Assembly (NCBI RefSeq): GCF_949628215.1
Contig: NC_134297.1
Coordinates: 8,246,001-8,310,000 of the forward strand
Direction of reading: 5' to 3'
Source: Phalacrocorax aristotelis
Lineage: Eukaryota; Chordata; Aves; Suliformes; Phalacrocoracidae
DNA length: 64,000 nt
Position numbers and translations under genes: made by a program. Under the pieces are notes generated by a model. It saw nothing but the letters and a program-made list of their open reading frames with translations. It was not told where the DNA came from and made no database searches. This document shows positions 19,088-30,785 of this stretch, in pieces. The stretch's first letter is position 1, and the number at the start of each line of letters is the position of its first letter.

Positions 19088-20601
19088 ATGGCAGACGACC
19101 GCTTCTTGCGGCCTCACTTGTGTCCAACGATTAAGAAGCTCAAGAGTTCTGGTAAGGCCTTCGGACCCAATTGCGTAAGCGTTGCCGGGTCAAGGCCATC
19201 TCTGAAAACAGGCGTGGAAAGCCCGAGGGCTGTGGGGGTGTCTGCTCAGGGCTGGTGACTGCAAGGAGGGACCAGCCTGACCATGCCTAAGGGCTGGGGG
19301 GCTGATCCGGCAGCTCCTGGTTCTCTTCCTGACGTGGCCCCTGCCTTCCTGGGGCACCCCGGGCAGAAGTCCGTGGCCCCAAAGGGCTGCTCCTTGCCGG
19401 GTGGTGGGCGGTGCCACCCTGAGCTCGTGTGTGAACGGGAGAGCTGAAGGTGCTCGTGGGCCGTGTGGAGTTGGTCTGTTTGGAGGTGTGACACAGGGAA
19501 ACTGGCCCCTGCTGGGGAGCCACCAGGGCCTGCCCTGAGCCTCTGAGGTTCTGTGGAGCACAGCACCCTGCCCTCGCTGACGTGGCAATGCGCTGCTGGT
19601 TTCCCATGGCAGCGGGTCACAGCCTGGAGAGCTGCGCCTGAAAGGAAAGGAGCCGTCTTGGAGGCAGGCTGAGGTGTCCTTTGGTTCTTGCCGGGCTCTA
19701 GAGAGGCCATCTGAAATGCCTGTGCTCAAACTGCTTCGGTCCCTGGACAGGAGCGGGCTGAATGGTTTTGAGGTTGCTGCTTCAGAGCATGACATATCTT
19801 CCCCTTGTTTTTCCAGAGTTTGCTAAGATTTGGGCCAGCTCCTCATGGTACCTCAGCCAACAGCTGGCTCTCCACCAGGTGGGGCTTACCTCCTTCTCCT
19901 CCCCTCACATCCTGATGAAGGCCAATGAAGTCCTGACAGCCCTTTGCCTTGGAGTGCAATTGTTCTTGCCCTTCCTTGAAAGCAGAAACGATGCCCCAGC
20001 GTGATGCTGCGATGCGCAGATGTGCCACGCACCGCCACCTCTGCCTATTCAGCTGTGCAATAAGGTCCAGGCCTAGGGTCAGAAAAAGCGCTAGGCTTCT
20101 GGGGCTTCTGGAGTCCCCATGGTCAGAGTTGCATGACAAAACCTGGGAGACTTCAGGGTTTATTCCAAGTGCGGGAATTCCCCGCCCCGCCTTTCATCTT
20201 CTTGAGCCAAAGGATGGCTGTCAGCTTTTCCTGCACTATTGGGTTCTTCGTGAAGGTGAAGGTGAAGGGGAGTGAGAGGGAAAAGTGCAGATGCAGTTTG
20301 TCCTCTCCCAGGGTTTCCAAAGAGCCCGTCTCGCTCCTTTGTGCCTAGGCCTGGGCAGGGCGCTAAGCACCATCCCCATTCTCTGACAAGTCATCCCGCT
20401 GTCCCTCCAAGACTTCTTCTGATCCGCCATGTCACCTGTTTCAGGCTGTCCGCATTCCTGGACTTGGGACTTTTGTGGTTGTCAGACAGCGAGTAGCCAG
20501 CAAGGAGAAGGGCCTGGTGGTTGTGGAGAGACCCGTGTTTCATCTTGCAAACACTCTGGCGCGGGATCATGACCTCCGATACGGCTGCGTGGACATTCCT
20601 G
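19088..20601 (+). other. First HU-type domain of the CCDC81-like protein (exons 1-3)
   Basis: Exon 1 gives MADDRFLR and ends KLKSS; exon 2 gives EFAKIWASSSWYLSQQLALHQ; exon 3 begins AVRIPGLGTFVVVRQRV and contains VVERPVFHLANTL. The helix pair followed by the (V/R)IPGLGTF beta-arm is the diagnostic HU/IHF fold pattern, as also in mammalian CCDC81. Phases are 1, 0 and 1. Confidence 0.88.
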
Positions 20602-23600
20602 GTAAGCAGACAGACTGAAAGGGGGGAAAGCAGGGGAAACCCAGGGCAGAAAGAGGGGTTGTTCCAAAACCCAGCGACCACGATGCCTGTGCTTTCCAGT
20701 CACTGCTGCCATTGCAGCAGCTGTCGTAGGAGCCTGGGGGGCACTGAGAGCTTGGGTCTGTGCCTGGGGTGCATTTCTCTGATGTCCAAGAGAGCACCGA
20801 ATGTGGGCACGGCTCCAATGGCCTGGCAGCCTCCAGCTTGCCGTGAGGCCTGTCACCTGTCTCCCCACCTTGTCCTGCGTCATGGCTCTTCTTCCTGGCA
20901 AGCACCTAAGACTCTCTCTTCCCCTGTCTGTATTGGAGAAGCCAGAGCCGCCTGTATCGCAGAAACCAGAGCTGTCCGTCCCGCACCTCACTTTCCACTT
21001 GGAACAGGAAGGGATGATGCGAGCTTCTCCTCGGAGCGCTGTCCCAGCTAGGCAACTCAGCAGCAATGTATTGCCTGAGGGCCTGGAAGCTGCAGACCTT
21101 TGACGGCAGCCTGCCTGGCAGCTCTGCAAGCTGGTGTGTTCCTCTTCTCTTGTTTTTCAGGTCATCAACATTTTGAGCAGCTGCCGTATGCTCAGATAGC
21201 GTCCGACAACGCTGTCTCTGAGGGCACGGTGCAGCTTTGCATGGAAAGGACCATCTTTCTTCTCCGTGCCTGCCTAGAGAAGAGCAAGAACGTTGCCCTC
21301 ATTTGGAGCGACGTGGGCATGCTGATCATAGAGGGAAAAGACGTAAAAATGAGATTTTACAGAGACTTTTTGAGAAGGCTGAATGGGACTGGGCAGATGT
21401 TCCAGGCTCTTCTTGAGGTAGGATTTTCATTTTCCCAGGGCCACCCCTGGTTCTTCTCGAATGTGTCCTGGGGACTGGGGGGCTGCTTTCTCCCGCCCTG
21501 CCATGCCTTGTTCAGCCCCTTGGGCTCCTCGCGGTGCACAGTACAGCACGCTCTCTGTGGAGCGCTTCCCTTGCGTGCAATGGTCTGGCTTTGCAAGAGA
21601 TACCCCCAGAGGGGCCTCACTGTGTGGCAAAAGGCCAGCGCTGATGGTGGGTGGGGAGTGCCGCTCGCCCCACTCTTCGGGGTAGGGAGCAGAGGCACAG
21701 GCAGAGCAAGGCTTGCAGAGGCCAGAGCCCTTTGCCTGCTCTGGCCCTGTGCTTGCGTTGGCCTAAGGTGGGCTGAGCAGCCAGCCCTTCCCAGCGGCCC
21801 CATCTCCCGCCATCTGTCTCCGTCCTCGTTGCAGATGTCGGAGGTGAGGGACTCGGTCATCTCACGCCATGACACCGCTGCTGCCCAGACCTCTTCTGGA
21901 CGTGTTATCGTCCTACCACGGTATGTTTGCTCCTGCAGCCCTTGGCGGAGCAGGCGAGCAGCTTCTCACCTCGTGCTTGGGACGCCTGCCTTGCCGGGCA
22001 CTGAGAACTGTACTCGTGATGGCATTGAGGAGGGAGTGTTTCAGAGGCCTCGTTGGCAGGGAGCTCCCTGCTTGCTCTCGTTCAGCTTGACTTCATTTGG
22101 AGGAAGATGGGACAGCGACAACGCTTTATGCCTCTGTCCTACTGTGGCCCAAGAGAGGCATTTAGGCAACATTTTCCAGCAGGCTTCTCCAGCTCTTTCT
22201 CGTTCCCATGCATGAGAGTGCCTTCTGCTTGGGGCCAAGGGGCAGAGGGGTCCAAACGGGAGCTTGCGTCTGGTGGGATTCTGCAGAGCTCTGTCTGGTA
22301 CCAACATTGCTGTGCAGTGCCTTCGACGACTGAGGGGAGGGAGGTGACTCCTTAAGAGCAGGAATCTGTGAGGCTCTACAAGAAACGTGGAGGACAAGAT
22401 TCGCAATCTAGAGATTAGTCTGCTTGCCACGTGCACTAGGAGTAGGAGAGGTCTCATTTTCCCCAGAAGCAGCAAGGGTGTTTTGTGGGAAGACGACCAT
22501 TCTCAGAGGGAGGATGGAAACACTGGCACGGGCCAACGGGGCGTTGCCTGCCCCTCCAGGCACTGGAGTTCCTGCTATGGTCCTCGTGGTTGGGCTGTCG
22601 TGGGAAACCACGCGGTGTCCTTTCTTCAGCCCGGTGCTTTCTTCCTCTTTCCAGGTACAAGCTTGAGACCGTGCCTAAAACGCCAACAGCAAAAGTGGAG
22701 CTGAGCGCACCCGTGAAGGCCACCCCAGAGCAGGGCTGGGGAAAAGGTGAAGGCACTGGAAAGAAAGGTAAGGGACCAGTGGGTTGCTGGCAGGGGGCTG
22801 TAGGTTTTCCTTCCTCTGTGTCTGCAGGGGATTAGGGCGGAGGCTACCCAGGATGCCTGGAAGAGGGAGAGGCACCTCCTGTGACTCTCTGTACCCATGA
22901 CGGTAAAACTCCAGTGACCCATGGTGGAACAAGGCCTCAGGACAGCCCTGCCCCACAAACGGCCACTGGGACTGCTGACGGGCCCCTTCCTGGTGGCCTC
23001 CACTCCCCAGCCTGTGCTGCAAACGGTGCAAAGCTCTGACCCTGCTGCTGTCCCAGGAAACACGGCTTTCATCCAAAGGGGTGAAAAGGACCACCTTCAG
23101 CAGTGTTACCACAGGCCTGAGCAGACCTGCACGTTGCTCTCATTGCAACTGGGACACGAGAGGCACCCAGTTCCCTGACCAACACCAGGTTGATGTTCTG
23201 AAGAATCGTCTCATTTCCTCTCTCTAGAGGCTCTTGCTGAGAAGCGCCTCCTCCACCGAGCAAGACTTTCCCCACAGCGGTTACCTGCAGTGACTGTGAA
23301 GTCAGAGCAGAGTCACAAAACTGAGAGGAGTGAGCCTCGTGCCAGGTGAGACACTTGCACAACGCGATGAGGGTGACCCCGTGCTCCCACCTCTCTGGGA
23401 GCGAGGCGCTTCTCCTGGACACAGAGGCTAGATGACCTCAACGCGTGGTTATCCCACGTTCCACTAACTCATGGTTTCTTGGTGCATGGCAAGCCTCTCG
23501 TAGCTCCTTGGGACGCTGCTGGCAGCATCGTTTCTTTCCTTGCTCCTGGCATGCAGATCTGTTGAGGAACTAACTGCAAATGCTCACTTCTGGAGCGGAA

Positions 23601-26600
23601 GGCCTGTGTGGCTTTCCCTTCAGATGGAAATGACCCCGACCTTTCTGTTGGCTGAGAATAGTGTTCCGCAGTTAGGTTCTGCAGAGGATTCCTCTGATTA
23701 ACCAGAAGCCTCTTCTATGCTAACACCAGGCTTATGGCCTTGCAAAAGGGAAGGGCCCAGGAGAGCTCAGTGGCACGATTGCTTTTCACATGGGGTCGTG
23801 TCCTCCCCCTTTTTGACGCTGCATCCCCAGCACCCAACCTGCCTGTCCAGCCCGTGAGCACTCTGGATTTGGACCACTGAGCAGACTTCAGTGTGCTGAC
23901 CCGGAGGGCGGAGCAGTATCTCCGGGCATAGGACGCTGTTCCTCTCATTGGTCCACCAAGAGAGGGCCTAGACCTGGGCATCCTGAGTTACAGCGGGGCT
24001 GTTGGGCACATCTGAGCCTGACAGCCTGGGGGGTCTTCTCTGTCTCTGCGCACTTGATCACAAGGCGGCAAGCAGAGCGCATGCTGCTGCAGAAGCAGGT
24101 GCGCCACTTGGAAGCACAAGATGCAGAAGCAGCTCCTCCTGCGCTCCTGCCAACGCACCCTGTTGTGTCTTTGCAGGCAGCTGCCGCCCATCCAGGGGAG
24201 CTCCTTGAAGGAAAGAGAGGCGAAAGAGAAAGTAATTCCTCTGGTTCAACCCAGAACAGTCGACTTCATTGCCAGAACGATTGAGAGCAGAGAAAAGGTA
24301 CCTGACACAGGCTGCTGCAGTGAGTGTGTCGTAGCGGGCTGTAGAGAGGCCTCGCTCCATGCCTGCCGATTCTCCCAGGAGTCACTTAGCTCCCTCTTAC
24401 TGGAGACGGGCTCTTGGGTGGAGCCTGCAGAAGCCCGGGAGCAAACCAATGTGGATAGATAGGCAGAAGAGAAGGGGCAAAAGGGAGGGCGGGAATGAGA
24501 ACAGCTCAGCCCTCTGCAGGGCAGACTAACGCTGCCTGCTGTTGCATTTTGGTCGCCCTGCAGAATAACCACTTGCAGAGCAAGGAGAGGCTTCCAAAAC
24601 ACATCAGGAAATTCTTGGGTGAAGAGGAAAAGAAGAAAAAGGAGCTGGCGAAGGCAAAAACAAGTCGAGGGCAAACCCCACCAGCAACTGAATTGAAGGC
24701 CAAGAGACAAAAGGAGACGCCCGAGGCGAAAGCTGAGCGAGAAAAGGAGACACAGAGGAGCCAGGTATTTTGAATTTGTGCCGAGAAAGAGCACTTTCTC
24801 CTCCAGGTGGGGCTGAGATTGCATGGTACCTCCAGCACCCCAGCCATCATAGCAGCGTTGCTGCAGCGGAGCTGGGCGGGTGACGGCTGCCTTTCCTGAG
24901 CAAGAGGGGTGCCAGGGGGTTGTAGTGAAACCCTGGTGACAAGCAGGCGTCACCCCAAGGGCGTGCTGAGGTCCTGCTCCTGGTTTTCCCCATCGCACTA
25001 GGGTCCCTGCCAGAAGTGGTCTGGGGGTTTGCACGCTGGGAAGCAGCACCCTCCGGGTGCGGGGCCGTTGCATGAGAGTCTCTTCCTGTGCAGGAATCCA
25101 GTTCCTCTGACGAATTATCAGCCAGCGACCTGACGAGCACAGAGACGGAGGAGTCCAGCCTCGACCTCCTGGAGCTGATGACAATGCAGGAGTGGGAAGG
25201 GGATAGCGAAGGTCCACCCACAGTCCACGAGGATGATACTGTTCCCCCTAAGCGGTAAGAGTGCACCAGCTCCAGCCAGGGCCTGGGGCAGAGGGGTGGT
25301 GGTGGTGAGCCACCGGCAGTGGGTCAGGGAAGCCAACCCCTGAGAGCCAAGGGGCCGCAGAGCATGCCCAGAGATTTCTCCAGCCATGGGAATGAGCTGG
25401 GCTAGAGCCCGACAGCAGGGAGCAAAGCAGGGCTTGAAACTCCTCCTGCCTCAAAGGGGCTGTGGGGCCGAATGGGGCCATGTATGTGTGGGTCTGGGTG
25501 CGGGAAGAGGCAGGAGGGTCAGAGAAACTTTGTCCTTGCTGTTGCAGGAGCTTGTCCCCACGGACACACCGGTCCCTGCAGGAGGTGGTGACGTGCATCC
25601 TGGGGCAGGTTGAGCGCAAGCGCAGCGGGCAGTGGGACGAGGAGGTGGATCTGCAGGACAAGCTCAAGTGGTAAATCTCTCCAGAGGCGGGCAGTGCTTC
25701 CTCTCCTGCAGTGCCCTTCCTCCTGCCCCCCGAAGCACCCGGGCAGAGAGGCGCTTTTCCTGGCACCCGCCTCTCGGCAGAGCCGCCTTCAGCGGCTGCG
25801 GTGGGCGCCCAGCTTGGGAGCCCCGGCTGGAGAGCAGTCTGCCCGCGCTCACACCACCTCCTCCTACTGTGTTTCTGCAGCGAGCTCGCAGTGCTGCAGT
25901 GGCATCGCTCGCGGAAAGAGGAACGCAGCAGCCAACAGCTGCGGGAAGCTGGACTCCAGCCTGCACCCCCTGCTAGGCCAGGGAAGAGGAGGGCACGACC
26001 GGTACGTGAGCTCCTGGAGGGACGGCGTCATAGCCGCCTGTAGAAAAGCAATGTTATATGGATGTCACGTCTTGCAAGACCCCCTACCGTGTGCTCAGCT
26101 GAAGGCTGAAGCACTTCTCCCACGGCTTTCTCGAGAGGCCGCGGGTTGTTCTGTCCACTTAGAAGGCAGCCTTCACTTGTGTCATCTCCAGAAACACCCC
26201 AAGGCTTGATTGGCGGTGTTTCTGATGACGAGGGCACTGCCAGGCTTCTTTGGGATAGCAGGCATCTGGGTCGCTTTCAGTCCCATGGTCACTTGTCTCA
26301 GGGGTCATTGCAAAAAGGCTCTGCAGTCAGGCCTGAGAGGGCTGTGAGGAAACCGGGGCTGACGGAGATGCTGAGAAGAAGGGGCAGGAGGGAGGGGGAG
26401 AGCTAAAATTGCACCAGCCCTGCCTGCTATGGCATTGCCGTGGTCCTGCAGGCACAGTCCCGCGTGTGCATGGAGGAGGAAGGATGCAAGCTCTGGGCCT
26501 CCCTGCGCAAGAAGTACCAGCAGAAGGCAAGGGCCAAAAGTGGCACCCAAGAAGCCTTGGCAAGAAGAGCGAGACCAGTGGAGGCCCAGGTACCGCAGGC

Positions 26601-27667
26601 AGGGAAAAACAATTAGGAAACAAGCATTGCTTTCCTGCCAGGGAGCCAAGGTGGGACGGTCCACAAACCCGAGGAGCGTGGGGGCTGACTGTCCTTGTGT
26701 GGGGCCGTCACAGCTCGAGGCGCCTTCCCTGCTGCCCAGCAACATCTCCTGTGCTCACCCCTCTCTCTCTGTGCAGGCCTCCTGCATTTGTGGCACTGCA
26801 GAGTGGTGGGGAGAGGGCAGAGAAGAGCCCTCTGTGGATCCTGAGGAGAGCCCAGAGCACAAGTGGAGGCTTTGCCTTTGGGAGTCCTCAGCTCTGAAAA
26901 GGTGAGTGTGAGCCAGGTTCGGGGCAGACCCGGGCCAGCTGGGCCAGGCTGGTGACCCAGCTGTGGGCGGGGGAAGGAAGTCCCGGCGCGACGGGGCTGG
27001 ACACGGACAGCGTCCTCTCCTATCTCATGCCATGGGAATGGCATGGGTCAGTCCTCGATGCCAGGTGCCTCTCTGCAGCCCCAAGCACAGCTGGCCCTGA
27101 GCAGTCTGTGGGGTTGAATGGGACCGTGGGGGTGACTGGGAGAGGGGAGAGGCAGGTTGAGATGTGAGGCTTTGTCCTTGCTGCGGTAGGAGCCTTTCCC
27201 CAGGAGGATTCCCCCAGCTAAGGATCTCCAAACATGCCCCGTGTTTGCCCCTGCCCGGCAGCACCCTTCCTCCCTCCCTCCCTCCCTCCCTTCGACTCCC
27301 CGCAGCCCCTGGGCAAAGAGGGTGTCTTCCTGGCAGCCCTCGTGGCGTGGAGAGCAGCAGGCTGGGATTGCATTACAGGGACCATGGGGGCTGCTCTCTC
27401 CGGGCAGCAGCAGATCCCACCACACGTATCCTGTCTAGCCTTGTAGTGTTGCTCTGCCCCAATCTGTGCATACAAGACTACAGAGCTTTGTATTCCACTC
27501 CGCAGCTCTGGGGAAGCCGATGCAGTCCACGTTGGCATAGTCCCAGGAGAGCTTCTCGGGCACAGAATATCCCGAGAGAGGGGTCCAGCAAGAGCCTCCT
27601 CCAGCATGACAAGCACCAGTGCCGGCCAGCCAGGCCGCTAACACCAGTGCTTCCTTCTGTTCCATAA
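19088..27667 (+). CDS. CCDC81-like protein with tandem HU-type domains (15-exon model; last exon uncertain)
   Basis: Exons are 19088-19151, 19817-19878, 20445-20601, 21161-21417, 21835-21920, 22655-22767, 23228-23345, 24177-24297, 24564-24764, 25094-25254, 25548-25670, 25881-26001, 26452-26589, 26777-26901 and 27190-27667. Every border is AG/GT and every phase matches; the joined frame is open for about 774 codons. Residues 15-94 (RIPGLGTFVVV) and 95-180 (VKMRFYRDFLRRLNGTG) match the two eukaryotic HU domains of CCDC81, a centrosome-associated protein in human. The tail is unlike mammalian CCDC81 and highly charged. Birds are known, as I recall, to have many CCDC81-like copies, so no orthologue symbol is given. 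The start follows AACTAAG and is the first in-frame ATG; the stop is uncertain. Confidence 0.85.
21161..21417 (+). other. Second HU-type domain of the CCDC81-like protein (exon 4)
   Basis: The exon codes PYAQIASDNAVSEGTVQLCM, then ALIWSDVGMLIIEGKDVKM and RFYRDFLRRLNGTGQMFQAL. The spacing and the KMRFY-DFL motif match human CCDC81 as I recall it. It follows the acceptor TGTTTTTCAG and ends LLE|GTAGGA in phase 0. An open frame runs on for 371 codons past this exon, but that is intron reading. Confidence 0.92.
21835..24297 (+). other. Linker exons 5-8 of the CCDC81-like gene
   Basis: Exon 5 (21835-21920) has SVISRHDTAAAQTSSGRVIV and ends LPR, a segment that follows HU2 in the family. Exon 6 (22655-22767) is basic. 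Exon 7 (23228-23345) begins EALAEKRLLHRARLSPQRLP. Exon 8 (24177-24297) contains REAKEKVIPLVQPRTVDFIA. Exon 6 has a second possible donor 21 bp earlier (AAAAG|GTGAAG); the later GTAAGG fits better and keeps phase. Confidence 0.82.
24564..25670 (+). other. Charged module 1 (exons 9-11) of the CCDC81-like gene
   Basis: Exon 9 is a Lys/Glu-rich probable coiled coil (EEEKKKKELAKAKTSRGQT). Exon 10 is acidic (SSSSDELSASDLTSTETEES). Exon 11 begins RSLSPRTHRSLQEVVTCIL and contains KRSGQWDEEVDLQDKLKW. Phases are 0, 2 and 2. The same three-exon order recurs at 26452-27667. Confidence 0.82.
25881..26001 (+). other. Exon 12 of the CCDC81-like gene
   Basis: A 121-nt exon, phase 2 in and 0 out, coding CELAVLQWHRSRKEERSSQQ then a Pro/Arg-rich end. 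Borders are TTTCTGCAG| and CCG|GTACGT. Basic, no domain recognised. Confidence 0.78.
26452..27667 (+). other. Charged module 2 (exons 13-15), diverged copy of module 1
   Basis: Exon 13 (26452-26589) is Lys/Arg-rich with MEEEGCKLWASLRKKYQQKA; exon 14 (26777-26901) is acidic with EEPSVDPEESPEHKWR; exon 15 opens RSLSPGGFPQLR like exon 11. Flanking introns resemble those of module 1. After about 15 codons exon 15 loses likeness to exon 11 and reads through intron-like, CCCT-repeat-bearing sequence to TAA-type stop at 27667. The real end may lie earlier or be spliced elsewhere. Confidence 0.6.
27270..27296. repeat. CCCT microsatellite
   Basis: Five to six CCCT/CTCC units lie inside the doubtful exon 15. 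The equivalent place in intron 11 has a shorter pyrimidine run. Confidence 0.8.
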
Positions 27668-29477
27668 AGCTCCATCTGCAAACCACTGCGTCTGACACTG
27701 TGGGTCTCTTCTTGGCGGCTGTGAAAGCTGCACTGGGCAGTGGGTGAGTGTTGGTGGGGCAGGGAAAGGCCAGTGCAGGAAAGAGGGCTGCACATCCCTG
27801 CTGGGGAGGGGATTATCGCTGGGGAGAGAGGAGGGAGGAGGAGGAAGAGTAGTGCTGGGCACCCAGGGGAGCAGACCTGAAAGGGGGAAGCATCTGGAGG
27901 CTCGCACAGCCCGGGCACTGCAGGGTGCCCAGGCCAGCGCTGCCAGGGGTACCCAGAGCTGTGCAGGCACCACCGTGTGCCGTGGGGACACCGAAACCCC
28001 AGGCAGGACCCGTGCCGGGGGAGAGGGAAGTTATGGGGGGCAGCCTTCCAGGTGCATAGGCTGACTGTGCCAAAGCTGTGCCTGGGCTCCCGAGCCATTT
28101 ATTCAACACGTCCTGGTTAGAAAGGAGGGGTGAAGCTGAGGTGAGATGGGGACATCTCCAAAAGCTCCTCTCCACACACCTGAGCTGGCATAACGCATGC
28201 TATAGGGGCCAGAAAGCAGGTTACGCATAGGAGGGAGGGAAGCCCGAGCTGCTGCTCTTGGGCACCCGCACCTTGCCCGGCCTCCACGGGGACTCCATGC
28301 AGGTGGTGGCAGCGATGTTTCCAGAGCCCAGGCAGGCTTAACAGTGCTAAAGGAGGTTGGGTCAGTCAGTCAGTCCCCTGGGGGCTACTTTTTCCTGAAA
28401 AGCCCTGAGTCTGTGGAGACCTGACTTTGCCCACATTGAAATATACCATTTCCTTTTTACCATGCAGGATTGTGGTGCCATCTCATGGCACCCAGGGAGC
28501 TCCCCGTGCCTTTCTGTGTGTCCCAGGGCCTCCCAGGGCCGGCAGCAGGCAGCCAGCGGCCTCTCCTTGGGCACTGCCACCCCTGAGGAGCAGCAGGGTC
28601 TCCTGATGGGCAGGGGGCGTCAGGCACACTCATTCCTCCTTTGCAGCTCCCAGCACTGCCCTACAAAGCACCTCTGCACCCACCTCTCCCTTTGTCCTGG
28701 CCCGGAAAGCTCTTTCCCTTGGTCCCGAACATTGATGCGCCAGCAGGGCTGGGTAGGGACTAGCTGGGCTGCAAGCAGAACGAAAGGCTGGGTGAGATGC
28801 CAAGGCGCTGCTGTGCCTCACCACGTCTGATGCCCCAGCGCAGGGGCAGAAGCCTTCCGGAGGCATCCATGGCCCCAGTCAGACATAGCCAGGATGGAGG
28901 CAATTTAGCTATGTTGGCTATTCAATCATCAGATTCAAGGTCCTTGAAGCCTTTTGTCTGGAAGTCGCTTGTGCCTGAGAACAGATAAAACTCATTATGC
29001 CTCTCGGGCTGCCTCAGCAGGAGGAAGCCTCTTCTCTCGGGCACCGGCCATCTTGGCCTCTTCCTCCACATCTGGTGGGGAGTTTGGACGGACTTGCTAG
29101 ATCGGAGCATCTTCCAGTTACTTCCAGCTCCTCCCTTTAAAAAGCAAACAACTGACAACTTGACAAACCTCTGTCACCGTTCTCCAGCTTGTTGGAATAT
29201 ATTTTTCTGAAGTCATCGGTGGTGCTGCCCTGGGCGCTCCTGCCCCAGGCAGGATGGGTGGCGGGAGGGTGAGGAAGTGCGGGGCCAGCCCCCGCATCGC
29301 ATCGGCTGATGCCTCCTGGGCCAGCAGCAGGGCCGGCTGGCCTCCGGCTGGTGGGGCCGTACTCCACAGCGTGCTGGGAGCTGTACTCCCTGCCCTGGGG
29401 CTTGCCGGGGGGGGTGTAGTCCTCCACCGCCAGTGGCATGCGGGCAGCTGTAGTCCCCATCCCAGCAGCTGGCTGGG
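27668..29477. other. Intergenic, GC-rich
   Basis: No gene recognised. AG-rich stretches at 27800-27860, no tandem array. Open frames on both strands up to 117 codons have neither splice support nor family likeness. A short AT-rich stretch at 28905-29215 has a minus-strand frame with RRGFLLLRQPERHNEFYLFS, not recognised. Confidence 0.4.
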
Positions 29478-29757
29478 TGTGCTGCTCTGGGCTGTGACAG
29501 AGTGGATTTCCTTGATCGTAGCTGGTCTGGGACTGTGCTTTGGATTTGTGCTGAAAACAGCGTTGATAACGCAGGGATGTTTCAGTTATCGCTGAGCAGC
29601 GCTGACACAGTGTCGAGGCCTTTTCTGCTCCTCACGGTGCTGTGCCAGGGAGGAGGCTGTGGGTGCCCCAGAACCTGGCAGGGGACCCAGCTGGGACAGC
29701 TGACCCCAGCTGACCAAAGGGATATTCCATACCGCATGACGTCGTGCTCAGCAACAC
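29478..29757 (+). mobile_element. Partial LTR of an avian ERVL-like family (5' part)
   Basis: It begins TGTGCTG and reads the same order of blocks as the element at 40508: a GCTTTGGATTTGTGCTGAAAA block, GTTGATAAC, then GGGATATTCCATACCGCATG ACGTC. Likeness stops near 29757, so the 3' half is missing. Noncoding. The family assignment rests on recognition of the recurring bird LTR pattern. Confidence 0.7.
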
Positions 29758-30257
29758 CAGCCAGAGCATGTCAGAGGTGGCCACGTCTGCACACCAGGAT
29801 GAAACCTCCAGGCTTTGCAGCCCAGCAGGGCAGCCGGGCCTTTCTTGCAAGGACACCCTGGCTCAGTGAGTGCTGTGCTGCCATGGGCTGCTGGAAGGCC
29901 TGGCCATCCGGCAGCTCTCAGGGCAATCCCTGTTCTTTCAGGCTCTGCCTTTTCCCTTTTGCCCTCTGCCTGCCCAGAGAGAGAAGACTTCCATGGGAGG
30001 TGAACAAATAGGCCTTCTTTTGAGGGAAAGCCTAACAGAGGGGTGACATGCTAAACCGATAATGGGGCCAGGGTGTGCCGAGGGGCGAGCTGTCCCGCAC
30101 ATAGTGGTAGAGGCCCAGAGGAACGCTGTCTGCTCAGCATGCTCACGGTGGTTCCCCTGTGAAGGACACCATGGCCTTGGGCTTGTGGTTCCAGCTTGAG
30201 GCAAAGACATCAATTTTCTTGAAGAGAGTTTCACCGCTGCCTGGCTGTGCAGAGCCA
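29758..30257. other. Intergenic
   Basis: Unique GC-rich sequence between the partial LTR and the HEAT-like exon. Nothing recognised. Confidence 0.4.
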
Positions 30258-30382
30258 TCAGCACAGCGCCCACAGGGTCCATCCCGATGTTGGCTGCTCC
30301 CTTGGAGATCTCAGGATCAGCACGGTCTGAGCTGCCAGGGACAAGACTGAGGGTTCGGCGTCTTTCTCCAAGAGCTGAAGGG
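30258..30382 (-). CDS. Possible terminal exon of a HEAT-repeat (maestro-like) gene or pseudogene
   Basis: Minus-strand CTTCTCTTGCAG acceptor is followed by 125 nt reading LQLLEKDAEPSVLSLAAQTV then LILRSPREQP and a TGA at 30258. The amphipathic helix-turn-helix pattern and the SLAAQT motif recall the maestro heat-like repeat (MROH) family, which is expanded in birds. A segment upstream (about 30850-30790) reads TNLKEHREIRAMNLKL and might be another exon of it, but no clean donor was found. Function and family are tentative. Confidence 0.35.
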
Positions 30383-30732
30383 CTGCAAGAGAAGGAAAGA
30401 GAGCAGAGCTGATACCCACCTATCTGCAGAGACCCCAGGCATCCCCTCCAGAGTATGCCAGACCTACCTATCCCCTTCCCTGGCCAGGAGGAGCAGGTGG
30501 GACAAATGAATTACTTGAAGGCTGCTGCTCAGGAATGCCCCAAATGGCCCTGACCTGTTCCTCTGCCCCTGAAGCGTTTCTCAGGAGCAAGGGGCAAGGC
30601 ATAGCTGTACCCAGCCCACGCTCTGCCCCCTGCCCTACCACCCCAGTGCAGGGAAGGCCAGGAGGGGAGCTCTGCCCTGTCCTCAGTGACTCAAGCACCT
30701 GGACCCCAAGGTGACAGAACTCTCTGTCAGCT

Positions 30733-30785
30733 AGATTCTTGAAGAATCTAGGTAAGAATCTAGGCAAGAATCTAGGCAAGAAGTT
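30733..30785. repeat. Triplicated 13-14-bp unit
   Basis: AAGAATCTAGGTAAGAATCTAGGCAAGAATCTAGGCAAG shows three near-identical copies of AAGAATCTAGGCA. In the minus frame it repeats LPRF three times. It looks like a recent local slippage product. Confidence 0.8.

Noticed and set aside
21100-22215. 371-codon plus-strand frame
   Set aside because: It runs through exons 4 and 5 of the CCDC81-like gene and their introns; splice sites and phase across all exons favour the spliced model.
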